DNA of 64,000 nucleotides from Colwellia sp. (GTDB taxonomy: Bacteria > Pseudomonadota > Gammaproteobacteria > Enterobacterales > Alteromonadaceae), in assembly GCF_013214175.1 (NCBI RefSeq), contig NZ_JABSPA010000006.1:1-64000 (forward strand), in the 5' to 3' direction. Every line of letters begins with the position of its first letter. The stretch's first letter is position 1. This document shows positions 45,428 through 53,423 of this stretch, piece after piece. The notes beneath the pieces are model-generated. The model worked only from the letters and a program-made list of their open reading frames with translations, did no database searches and was not told the DNA's origin. Made by a program: the position numbers and the translations under genes.

Positions 45428-47005
45428 ATGAAACTCACTTACAGCAACATTTTTGTAGCTAGCCCTTTCTTGATTAGGCTTTGCTTAACGAGGTTTGGCT
45501 TAACTAGTTTAGGTTTAGCTAGATTAAGCTTAATTGGCTTAAGCCTAATTAGTTTTGTCATTTATACCTGTGTTGATGCCAAGGCAAATAATGCAGCGAA
45601 TGACATTAATAGTTATCAAGCACAGCTTGAGTCTGTTGATAAGGCACATCAAGCCTTAACCAAAAGCTTTTATGATGAGTTAGTGAAAACGCCGTCATTA
45701 AAAGCCGCTAGATTTAATACCATTGAAGCGCTTGCTCAAGCTGTGAACCAAGCACTAGTCAATGAAAGTAAAAGTGAAAGCAATAATTCAGTAAAAGCTG
45801 TTGCCTTAATAATCCGTAATCAATCTCTGCTCAAGCGCTACTACGATAGTCTAGAAACTATCTCCTTAATTAAGCTGCTATTAGATAATAATGCCTTAAT
45901 TAATGCCACATCACTGATTAAAGCCATTGAGCGCCAAGGCGATGACAATGTTATTGGCCAATTAAATTACCTGTTAGCTGATTTTTATTTTCAGCGTAAA
46001 AAATGGTCCAAGGTACTTAGTTACCTTAACGACAATGATACCGACTTACCGCTGGAGCAACATCACCATGCTTTGCTGATGAAGGGTGTTTCCCTACAGC
46101 AACAAAGCAAACATGGCTTAGCAATTAAGGCCTATGAAAAGATTCCTGCAACGGCTAAACACTATACTGCTGCCCAATTAAATTTAGCCATCGCCAATAT
46201 TAGACAAGGTTGGTGGACTGATGGTCACCAGATAATTAAACAACTTCTTGCCTCACAAGAAACAGTTGCCCAAGAGAAAACATTAAACCGTTTATATATT
46301 ACCCTAGGCTATTCGCTGTTAAATCAAGCCTATTATCGCAATGCTAGAAAAACCTTCCAATTAGTTGGCCTTAGCAGTCGTTATAGTAATCAAGCGCTCC
46401 TAGGTATTGCCTTAACAGCTGCCTATCAAGATGATTACCTTGGTGCATTAAACGCAAGTCGGTTTTTAAAGGAAAAGCAGCAAGATGATCTGCCCATTGA
46501 TGAGGCATTTTTATTGATGCCATTTTTTTATGAAAAGTCACAACAACTTGCCACCGCATCACTGGGTTACTCACAAGCAGCAAGTTATTACCAAGATAAG
46601 ATTTCAGCGCTCACTCAATTGATTGACGCACCCATTAATTTAGCAAGTCACCCGATTGTGCTCAGTAATGGCATCAGTAACGGCGTCAGTAACGGCGTCA
46701 GTAACGGCGTCAGTAACGGCGTCAGTATGAACATTAACAATATGCATATCGGCTTCTCGGCAAATTATCCCAGCTACTTCTTTACCCAGCGGCACAATGC
46801 AGAACAATTAAAGTCATGGCAGGCGCAATTAAATAATCCTAAATTAAGTCAGGACTTGTCTTCGGTAATGCAAGAGTATGATGTGTTAACAGTGAACATG
46901 GCAAAAAGCATAATGCACAACAGAGTTGCACAGTTGAGCAGCTATTTAAATCAATCTAGATATGGCTTGGCCAGACTTTATGACAACAATACGGTGGCAC
47001 AATAA
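45428..47005 (+). CDS. TPR1: exported tetratricopeptide-repeat protein
   Basis: 525 aa. An unusually repetitive N-terminus (LTRFGLTSLGLARLSLIGLS) leads into a signal peptide ending near VDAKA. The mature protein consists largely of helical TPR-like pairs (LNYLLADFYFQRKKWSKVLSYL; LGYSLLNQAYYRNARKTFQLVG). Residues about 412-433 are an in-frame (GVSN) repeat encoded by a 12-bp tandem repeat. Its TAA overlaps the next ATG (TAATG). Such proteins accompany AgmX/ExbB/ExbD sets in other gammaproteobacteria and probably form the periplasmic or outer-membrane part of that machine. Confidence 0.78.
   Translation: MKLTYSNIFVASPFLIRLCLTRFGLTSLGLARLSLIGLSLISFVIYTCVDAKANNAANDINSYQAQLESVDKAHQALTKSFYDELVKTPSLKAARFNTIEALAQAVNQALVNESKSESNNSVKAVALIIRNQSLLKRYYDSLETISLIKLLLDNNALINATSLIKAIERQGDDNVIGQLNYLLADFYFQRKKWSKVLSYLNDNDTDLPLEQHHHALLMKGVSLQQQSKHGLAIKAYEKIPATAKHYTAAQLNLAIANIRQGWWTDGHQIIKQLLASQETVAQEKTLNRLYITLGYSLLNQAYYRNARKTFQLVGLSSRYSNQALLGIALTAAYQDDYLGALNASRFLKEKQQDDLPIDEAFLLMPFFYEKSQQLATASLGYSQAASYYQDKISALTQLIDAPINLASHPIVLSNGISNGVSNGVSNGVSNGVSMNINNMHIGFSANYPSYFFTQRHNAEQLKSWQAQLNNPKLSQDLSSVMQEYDVLTVNMAKSIMHNRVAQLSSYLNQSRYGLARLYDNNTVAQ
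46663..46726 (+). repeat. 12-bp in-frame tandem repeat within TPR1
   Basis: Five to six units of GGCGTCAGTAAC (the first two variant) encode repeated Gly-Val-Ser-Asn. The unit is a multiple of three, so copy-number change alters linker length without disrupting the frame. Confidence 0.9.
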
Positions 47006-49863
47006 TGCCGGGTAATTTATCAAAATTTATTTTTTCACCACTTGTTTTTTCACAGCTTAATGCCACTAAGCTATCGTTACTGCTAGTTTGCTGCTTGAGC
47101 GGATTGCTTAGTGGCTGTAACGAACAAGAAAGCTCACGACAAACACTGCAAAGCATAGATAACACTGAACAACATAAAAATGCGCAACAAAAAAAGGCCA
47201 TCGCCAAGTCAGAAAATGATATTCGCGACGCCTACATAAATTATTTAAAACATGCCTCAAAATCAGATTTATCACGTGCCGATGCGTTAAATAGACTGGC
47301 GGCTATTGAATTTAAATTATCAGAAGAGTTATTACTAAACTCGGCCATAGAAGAAGCAGAAACAAAACTGGCCAATGAAAAATTAAACAGAACTATTGAG
47401 CTATTAGAAACCTCGATAAAAGATTACCCCAAGGCAAAACACAATGATGTCACGCTTTATCAGCTAGCCAAGGCTTATGATCAACAGGATGATTACGAGC
47501 AGACACATGAAGCATTAAAGCAGTTGGCTGAAGATTACCCTAAATCAATTTACTATTTAGAAGCACAATTTAGACTGGCTGAATATGCCTTTAGTGCTAA
47601 GCAATATCCGCAAGCTGAAGATAAATATACCGAAATAATTATTGCTAAAAACAATGCCGTTTTCTACGAAAAATCATTGTATAAGCGTGGTTGGGCTCGC
47701 TTCAAACAAGAGTTTTATATTGAAGCAGCCGATGATTTTGTGCAAGTAATTAACTTTAATGACTTTCAACAATATGAGCAATTAACCGCTAGTCAGCGCA
47801 GTTTATTTGATGAGTATTTTCGCGCCATGGGATTATCATTCTCCTATCTGGGCGGCGCTGAGCCACTTAACTTGTACTTTAAACAAACTGAGCATGTTAA
47901 TAATTTATATTATATTTACAGCAGCTTAAGTGACACTTTCCTCAAACAACAGCGTTATAACGATGCGGTAAGTACCTTAGACAGTTATATCGACCAATAC
48001 CCTGACTCTGAGTTCTCAGCACAAGCCTCTTTAAAAATGGTCGACATATGGAAGCAAGCTGGTTTTGTCGAACAAAGAAAAGCCGCTTTCGAGCAATTTT
48101 ATGCCGACTATCAACCAAGCAGTAGTTATTGGCTTAACAAAAAAAGTCGCTATAAAAAACGCTATGAGATGATAAAGCTCGCACTGAAAAACCATATTTT
48201 AGTTGAGACTGCGACTTACCATAAAAAGTATCAACAAGGTAAATTGCCAGCGGACTTCACTCGTGCAGAGCGTTGGTATAAAAATTATTTAAACCATTTT
48301 TACGCCTACTCTCGCCAAGATAATATCCACTTCTTATTTGCTTCACTGTATTTACAACATAAAGATGAAAAGCTTGCCTTTAAGCATTATCAACTGGCGG
48401 GCTTTGACGAACAGATCATCACCAATAAAGATGCCGCCTATCAAGCGATTACCTTGGCAGATAACTTATTAGCTGCTGCGAAAAATCCAAATAGTCAGGC
48501 TGTTTGGCTCAGTCGATTCATTGACTCGTCAATTTTATATGCACAGCAATACCCAACTGATAAACACACTATTAAAGTCATCGCCCGTGCCAGCGATATC
48601 GCTTATAGCAATAAGAGATTTAGCGATACCATTGTTTTAGCTGAATTGGTTATCAGTGATAAAAACAGCAAACTGATCAGCAATATTAATATGGTAAGAG
48701 CACATGCCTACTTTCAAACCAAGCAGTACCTAGCAGCAGAGCATAGCTATTTTTCTTTAGTAAATAACCAAGAGCTAATTCCTAAAGATAAAACCTCGGC
48801 AACAGAAGGTCTTGCCTTAGCGATATTTTATCAAGGCAGTCGCGCGGCTGAACAAAAAGAAATGCAGTTAGCTATTGAACACTATGCAAGGATTTCTCTG
48901 CTCACACCAAAGAGTACAACCGCAGCCTCTGGTCTATTTGATGCTATTGCTTTATCAATTCAGAGTGAACAGTGGTTACCAGCCATTGACTATATTAAGC
49001 GCTTTAGAAAACTCTATCCGCATCATAAAAAATCAAATGATATCGCTAAAAAACTGTCTGTTGCCTACTTAAATTCTAAGCAAAATATTGCCGCGGCAAA
49101 AGAGTTAGAAAAATTGTCGAGCCGTGAAAATAGTAAAGAATATAAAATGGCTTCACTACTCAAAGCCGCTGAACTTTATCAAACAAATAACGATACCCTT
49201 TCGGCTATTCGATCATTAAAAAAATATATTAAAACTTACCCGCAACCTTTTACGCCCTATTTCGAAGCTATGTATACCTTAACGCAATTATATACTGAGA
49301 CTAACGAACTCAATAAAGGCATATTCTGGCATAAAAAAATTCTGGCCGCGGATAAAAGAACGCCAAACTCGGCTAAAAATGAACAAGCTAAGTTTATCGC
49401 TTCAAATGCTGCAATTGCCCTAGCACGTCACGAAAATCAGCGTTTTTCCAAAGTGAAACTAGTAAGGCCATTAAAGAAGAATTTAAAACGGAAAAAGCAA
49501 AGTATGCTAGCCAGTGTTAACTATTATGCCCGCGCTTCTTCTTATGGCGTTGCAGAAACAGCAACAGAAGCAACCTATGCCATTGCCACTATTTACAACG
49601 ACTTTAGTCAGGCTTTATTAACGTCTGAAGTGCCCAAGCATCTTAATGATGACGAACAAGAGCAATATCTATTTTTGCTCGAAGATCAGGCCTTTCCCTT
49701 TGAAGAAAAAGCCATCGAATTTTACGAAGTTAACCTAGCCTATACCCAAGATGATATTTACGATCAATGGATAAAAAAGAGCCATCAAGCATTGCAGCAC
49801 TTATTTCCAATCAGGTATCAGCGAGAGCCAAAAGTAGAGGACTTTATTAATGTCTTACATTAA
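47005..49863 (+). CDS. TPR2: large TPR outer-membrane lipoprotein
   Basis: 952 aa. The signal peptide ends in the lipobox LSGC (Cys about 33). The protein is TPR-like helical repeats throughout (for example VTLYQLAKAYDQQDDYEQTH, YLEAQFRLAEYAFSAKQYPQ, FLKQQRYNDAVSTLDSYIDQ). It resembles the long TPR proteins encoded with AgmX/PglI-type systems and could scaffold that complex under the outer membrane. It starts at TAATG with TPR1 and overlaps TPR3 by 14 bp. Confidence 0.82.
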   Translation: MPGNLSKFIFSPLVFSQLNATKLSLLLVCCLSGLLSGCNEQESSRQTLQSIDNTEQHKNAQQKKAIAKSENDIRDAYINYLKHASKSDLSRADALNRLAAIEFKLSEELLLNSAIEEAETKLANEKLNRTIELLETSIKDYPKAKHNDVTLYQLAKAYDQQDDYEQTHEALKQLAEDYPKSIYYLEAQFRLAEYAFSAKQYPQAEDKYTEIIIAKNNAVFYEKSLYKRGWARFKQEFYIEAADDFVQVINFNDFQQYEQLTASQRSLFDEYFRAMGLSFSYLGGAEPLNLYFKQTEHVNNLYYIYSSLSDTFLKQQRYNDAVSTLDSYIDQYPDSEFSAQASLKMVDIWKQAGFVEQRKAAFEQFYADYQPSSSYWLNKKSRYKKRYEMIKLALKNHILVETATYHKKYQQGKLPADFTRAERWYKNYLNHFYAYSRQDNIHFLFASLYLQHKDEKLAFKHYQLAGFDEQIITNKDAAYQAITLADNLLAAAKNPNSQAVWLSRFIDSSILYAQQYPTDKHTIKVIARASDIAYSNKRFSDTIVLAELVISDKNSKLISNINMVRAHAYFQTKQYLAAEHSYFSLVNNQELIPKDKTSATEGLALAIFYQGSRAAEQKEMQLAIEHYARISLLTPKSTTAASGLFDAIALSIQSEQWLPAIDYIKRFRKLYPHHKKSNDIAKKLSVAYLNSKQNIAAAKELEKLSSRENSKEYKMASLLKAAELYQTNNDTLSAIRSLKKYIKTYPQPFTPYFEAMYTLTQLYTETNELNKGIFWHKKILAADKRTPNSAKNEQAKFIASNAAIALARHENQRFSKVKLVRPLKKNLKRKKQSMLASVNYYARASSYGVAETATEATYAIATIYNDFSQALLTSEVPKHLNDDEQEQYLFLLEDQAFPFEEKAIEFYEVNLAYTQDDIYDQWIKKSHQALQHLFPIRYQREPKVEDFINVLH

Positions 49864-50464
49864 ACCTAATCTGAGCATTACTTTGAACATTAGCTTAGTC
49901 ATCATTTTTATCATAACTATCTCGGCTTGTAGTAATCAAGTAACAAGTAACCAGCCGGTAGTGACTAAGCAAACTGCCGAGTCTTCAATTGAAGAGCTAC
50001 AACTCTATAAAAATGCCATTGTAGCGTTAAATAATAATGAGCTAGCTAAGGCTAAAAAATTATTTACCACCATGAGTGAACGCCAGCCAAATATTGCTGG
50101 TTCATGGGCTAATTTAGCGTTAATTAGTATTAAAGAAGATAACTTAGCTCAAGCAGAAGTTTATGCAAAAACAGCGTTAGTGAAAAATCCCAATATGCCA
50201 CAGGCATTGAACTTGTCCGGTTATCTAGCACAAAAAAAAGGCGCTATTAATATCGCCAAGTCTTATTACTTACAGGCAATTAGCCATAAGTCGGATTACG
50301 CCTTAGCGCATTATAATTTGGCACTCGTTTATGATGTTTACCTGCAAGACATCGCTAAGGCTATTGAGCATTACCAATATTATTTAGCCTATAACAAACA
50401 GCAAGACGAAAATACGGAAAACTGGTTAGAGGGTTTACAAGCAACCATGGCGGCAAATAATTGA
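49850..50464 (+). CDS. TPR3: small TPR lipoprotein
   Basis: 204 aa with lipobox ISAC (Cys about 26), then three or more TPR units (ALNNNELAKAKKLFTTMSER; AEVYAKTALVKNPNMPQALN; ALAHYNLALVYDVYLQDIAKA). It overlaps TPR2 by 14 bp, and its TGA overlaps the next ATG (TGATG). It resembles PilF/AglT-like small TPR lipoproteins that assist assembly of envelope machines. Confidence 0.82.
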   Translation: MSYIKPNLSITLNISLVIIFIITISACSNQVTSNQPVVTKQTAESSIEELQLYKNAIVALNNNELAKAKKLFTTMSERQPNIAGSWANLALISIKEDNLAQAEVYAKTALVKNPNMPQALNLSGYLAQKKGAINIAKSYYLQAISHKSDYALAHYNLALVYDVYLQDIAKAIEHYQYYLAYNKQQDENTENWLEGLQATMAANN

Positions 50465-50763
50465 TGAAAAAAATACTGATTAACAGCTTAGTGTCATTGG
50501 CACTTAGCCTTGCTGCAGTTTTCGGTGCAGCCGAAGCCATTGCCGAAGATAATGTAAGCAATAACCAAAGTATGACTGAGCCTGTTGATAGGGTCGAACT
50601 AAGAACAAGCTTTATCAAAGGTAATAAAGAACTGCCCCAGGTACTTTATATTGTGCCTTGGCAAGAGATAAAAAAGGTCGTCCTAAAGCCAGAAAACATG
50701 GTGTTGCATAGCTTATACGGTGATATTTTTCAGCCAATTACACCAGCAGATCTTATTGAATAA
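50464..50763 (+). CDS. Small exported protein of the TPR operon, 99 aa
   Basis: Starts at the ATG of a TGATG overlap. The signal peptide ends near AEAIAED (about residue 27). The mature 70 residues contain ELPQVLYIVPWQEIKKV and end ITPADLIE. I recall similar short PQVLYIVPW proteins next to AgmX/TPR clusters in related genera, which supports the module, but no function is known to me. Confidence 0.7.
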   Translation: MKKILINSLVSLALSLAAVFGAAEAIAEDNVSNNQSMTEPVDRVELRTSFIKGNKELPQVLYIVPWQEIKKVVLKPENMVLHSLYGDIFQPITPADLIE

Positions 50764-50864
50764 TAACTAATACTAAAATTAATAAAAAACAGTGCCTGAG
50801 TAAATCGAATACATACACGGATGCACTACAACAATAATACTAATAACAATTTTTGAGGTGTTAA

Positions 50865-51452
50865 ATGAAAAATTACTACTGGTTACCTTTTCTAGATGAA
50901 GGTTGGCATAGCGATACTGTTGCCAGAATGACCCATAGAGACGCTATCCTCCCTTTTAGTGATGGCTCTGCGGCTACTCGCACTAGAGGCGGCAATACAA
51001 AACCTGCCGGAAGATGGAGTGATATCGGCTCTGGTGATCAAGTATTAATTGGCGGTCATGGTCACAAATATTCAACTGAAAAAGTGACCTGGGTAACAGC
51101 TAACAGAAATATTAGCTGGACGGCTTCACAATTAGCTTCAGCGATTAAGCTTAACCTTGCTAATTGTGGGCAGCGTAAAATAGATTTTCATATTCTTGCT
51201 TGTTTCGGTGCTAACAATATGACGCCACTAGCGAAAAGCTTTGGTTCAAAACTTGCCAAAGAATTAAAAGTTCGTGGTCTTAGAGGCACCTTAACAGCTT
51301 ATAAAGGCGCTATAGGCATGATGGCTGCTCGAGGTCATCAAACAGGTACTAGCCGCATTACCGCATTGCCTTATTTTGCCTTTGGTGACGGCGCAAGTAC
51401 CACAGGTAACCCAACTAAAGATGCTGGCGTTAAGTGGCAACTTCACCCGTAA
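50865..51452 (+). CDS. Clan CD (caspase/C80-like) cysteine peptidase-like protein, candidate effector
   Basis: 195 aa, no signal peptide, good GAGGTG site. Residues 59-67 read QVLIGGHGH and 107-116 read DFHILACFGA, giving the His-Gly and Ala-Cys pairs (His65, Cys113), each following a hydrophobic strand. This is the dyad arrangement of clan CD peptidases such as the MARTX cysteine protease domain (C80). The segment after Cys (amphipathic helix, then GTLTAYKGAIG) also fits C80. It ends the T6SS plus arm, 101 bp after the 99-aa gene, with its own terminator, so it could be a secreted cargo or a house protease of the system. No clear immunity gene is adjacent. Activity is untested. Confidence 0.6.
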   Translation: MKNYYWLPFLDEGWHSDTVARMTHRDAILPFSDGSAATRTRGGNTKPAGRWSDIGSGDQVLIGGHGHKYSTEKVTWVTANRNISWTASQLASAIKLNLANCGQRKIDFHILACFGANNMTPLAKSFGSKLAKELKVRGLRGTLTAYKGAIGMMAARGHQTGTSRITALPYFAFGDGASTTGNPTKDAGVKWQLHP

Positions 51453-51479
51453 GCTAGTAGCCATGGAAAGTTAGCAGAT

Positions 51480-51521
51480 AAAAGGCCGATAAGTAAAACT
51501 AAAGACTTATTGGTCTTTTTT
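51480..51521 (+). terminator. Terminator of the T6SS plus arm
   Basis: A 15-bp stem (AAAAGGCCGATAAGT with ACTTATTGGTCTTTT, two G-T pairs) and a T run, 28 bp after the peptidase-like gene stop. Confidence 0.85.
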
Positions 51522-51657
51522 ATAGCTGCTAACTTATACCTACTAATTTATACCTACGAATTAAGGTCATCTAATAGTTAATACCATTTCCTGCTAGCAA
51601 TTGAACACATAAGCCCATTGCGCTACTATAAAATTCAACAGCCAATTGAGTAATCCC

Positions 51658-52983
51658 ATGAAAAACATAGTCTTTATAACCTCTGTATTATGCCTTGCCT
51701 GCTGCTCATTAACTTATGCCGCTAATGCTGCTAATAACAATGCCAAGTCAGTTCAAGCTGCCATGCCTGAACTTATGACCTTATATAAAGATTTACACCA
51801 AAGCCCTGAGCTTTCTAGTGTCGAATTTAATACCGCGAAGAAATTAGCCAAAACGGCCCGCGATTTAGGTTTTGAAGTTACGGAAAAGGTTGGTGGTACC
51901 GGTGTGGTTGCAGTATTAAAAAATGGTCAAGGGCCAACGGTCTTAATTCGTGCCGATATGGATGCGCTACCAGTAAAAGAGCAAACCGGTTTGACCTTTG
52001 CTTCCAAGGTAACAACCACAACGGAGGAAGGTCAGCAAGCCCATGTCATGCATGCTTGTGCACACGATACTCATATGAGTAGCTGGGTTGGCACGGCAAA
52101 ACTACTTAGTGAAAACAAAGCAAATTGGTCTGGCACTTTAGTGATGATTTTACAGCCTGCAGAAGAGCGTGGTCGTGGCGCAAAAGACATGATAGCTGAT
52201 GGATTATATAAACGTTTCCCCAAGCCTGACTATGCCCTAGCCTTTCATAATTCAGCCAGCTTAAAAGCCGGTGTTATTGGTTATACGCCAGGTTTTACTT
52301 TTGCCAATGTTGATAGTGTAAATATTGAAGTTAAAGGTGTCGGTGGTCATGGCGCTTATCCGCACGCAACAAAAGATCCTATTGTGTTGGGCGCGCGCAT
52401 TGTTGGCGCATTGCAAACCTTAGTTAGCCGTGAATTAGACCCGCAAGATCCTGCTGTAGTTACCGTTGGTAGTTTTCAATCAGGCACTAAGCACAATATT
52501 ATTTCTGATAACGCGCTACTTTTACTAACCGTGCGCAGCTACTCAGATAAAACCCGTCAAACTTTACTTGATGGCATAGCCAGAATAGCCAAAGGCGAAG
52601 GCATTGCTATGGGTTTACCGGAAAATTTACTGCCAGTAGTGACAGTAAAAGATGAATACACGCCAGCCGTTTTTAACGAGCCTGAATTTACCAAAGAAAT
52701 GGCCGCGCTATTTACCGCAGAGCTTGGTAAAGATCGCGTTATTGAGGTACCTGCAGTAATGGCAGGTGAAGATTTTGGTCGTTATTATCGCGCGGATACC
52801 AGCATTAAAAGTATGATATTTTGGGTAGGTGGTGTGCCGCATGATAAATGGCAAGCGGCACAAGAAACTGGCGCAGCTTTACCATCTCTACACAGCCCGT
52901 TTTGGGCACCTGATGCCGAGAAAGTTATTGCTACGGCTACCCAAGCAATGAACAGTGCGGTGTTAACTATATTGGCGAAGTAA
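51658..52983 (+). CDS. Exported M20-family amidohydrolase/peptidase
   Basis: 441 aa from the ATG at 51658 (a TTG 12 bp earlier is in frame). Signal peptide to about residue 23. The M20D pattern is present: LHQSPELSSVEF, VLIRADMDALPV, MHACAHDTHMSS (metal-binding His/Asp), QPAEERGRGAKDM, a GVGGHGAYPHATKDP dimerisation domain, and AGEDFG. It hydrolyses an N-acyl amino acid or peptide in the periplasm; relatives are annotated hippurate hydrolase or carboxypeptidase. It has no evident link with the T6SS. Confidence 0.9.
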   Translation: MKNIVFITSVLCLACCSLTYAANAANNNAKSVQAAMPELMTLYKDLHQSPELSSVEFNTAKKLAKTARDLGFEVTEKVGGTGVVAVLKNGQGPTVLIRADMDALPVKEQTGLTFASKVTTTTEEGQQAHVMHACAHDTHMSSWVGTAKLLSENKANWSGTLVMILQPAEERGRGAKDMIADGLYKRFPKPDYALAFHNSASLKAGVIGYTPGFTFANVDSVNIEVKGVGGHGAYPHATKDPIVLGARIVGALQTLVSRELDPQDPAVVTVGSFQSGTKHNIISDNALLLLTVRSYSDKTRQTLLDGIARIAKGEGIAMGLPENLLPVVTVKDEYTPAVFNEPEFTKEMAALFTAELGKDRVIEVPAVMAGEDFGRYYRADTSIKSMIFWVGGVPHDKWQAAQETGAALPSLHSPFWAPDAEKVIATATQAMNSAVLTILAK

Positions 52984-53020
52984 TTTAAATCGTGATTAAG
53001 CTATTGCGGCCGTTATTACA

Positions 53021-53107
53021 CAAAAGCGCTGTGGATATATCCCTATAAGCTCACTTATTCATCCATGAATAAGATGTTTTGTTCCATAAGGCGGCTTCAC
53101 AGCTTTT
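53021..53107. repeat. Nested inverted repeat, possible MITE or structured RNA
   Basis: Outer arms CAAAAGCGCTGTG (53021-53033) and CACAGCTTTT (53098-53107) pair with a 2-nt bulge. Inside lies a perfect palindrome CTTATTCATCCATGAATAAG (53054-53073). The architecture fits a small non-autonomous element. It lies between the M20 gene and the adhesin remnant. Confidence 0.5.
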
Positions 53108-53135
53108 ACTCCCTTACTTTTAGCTTAAGCTAAAC

Positions 53136-53220
53136 AAAGCGACTGCTCATGCGAATATCCTTACTGTAAGTTAAAAATAACCTTAGGATTAACGGTTGTA
53201 GCGCTATTTATGTTCTTTTT
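53136..53220 (-). pseudogene. 5' remnant of a second adhesin gene (leader plus five codons)
   Basis: About 80 bp match 3866-3950, the leader and first codons of the adhesin gene: the ribosome site, ATG (53150) and codons MSSRF are conserved, then the frame reads Val and stops. It lies downstream of the second BspA-like lipoprotein exactly as the intact adhesin lies downstream of the first. The rest of the 437-bp gap around it (52984-53423) holds only the inverted repeat above. Confidence 0.8.
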
Positions 53221-53423
53221 ATCATTTTAAACGTGTTCCGTCTGCTCAATAGTAGACGTTGCTATCACTTTTTTTATCAGCTTAACGATTATTAAAACGG
53301 GCTAATTTATTATTATTTTAGTAGTAAAGTTACTAAAAAATTAGCTTTATAGGCACTCGCCATAAAAGCTAACTTTAAAATAATCACCAATCAATAAACT
53401 AGCTATTTATTAAGTAATATCAG

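Noticed and set aside
46663-46726. Phase-variation repeat
   Set aside because: The 12-bp unit keeps the frame, so changes in number cannot switch the gene on and off.
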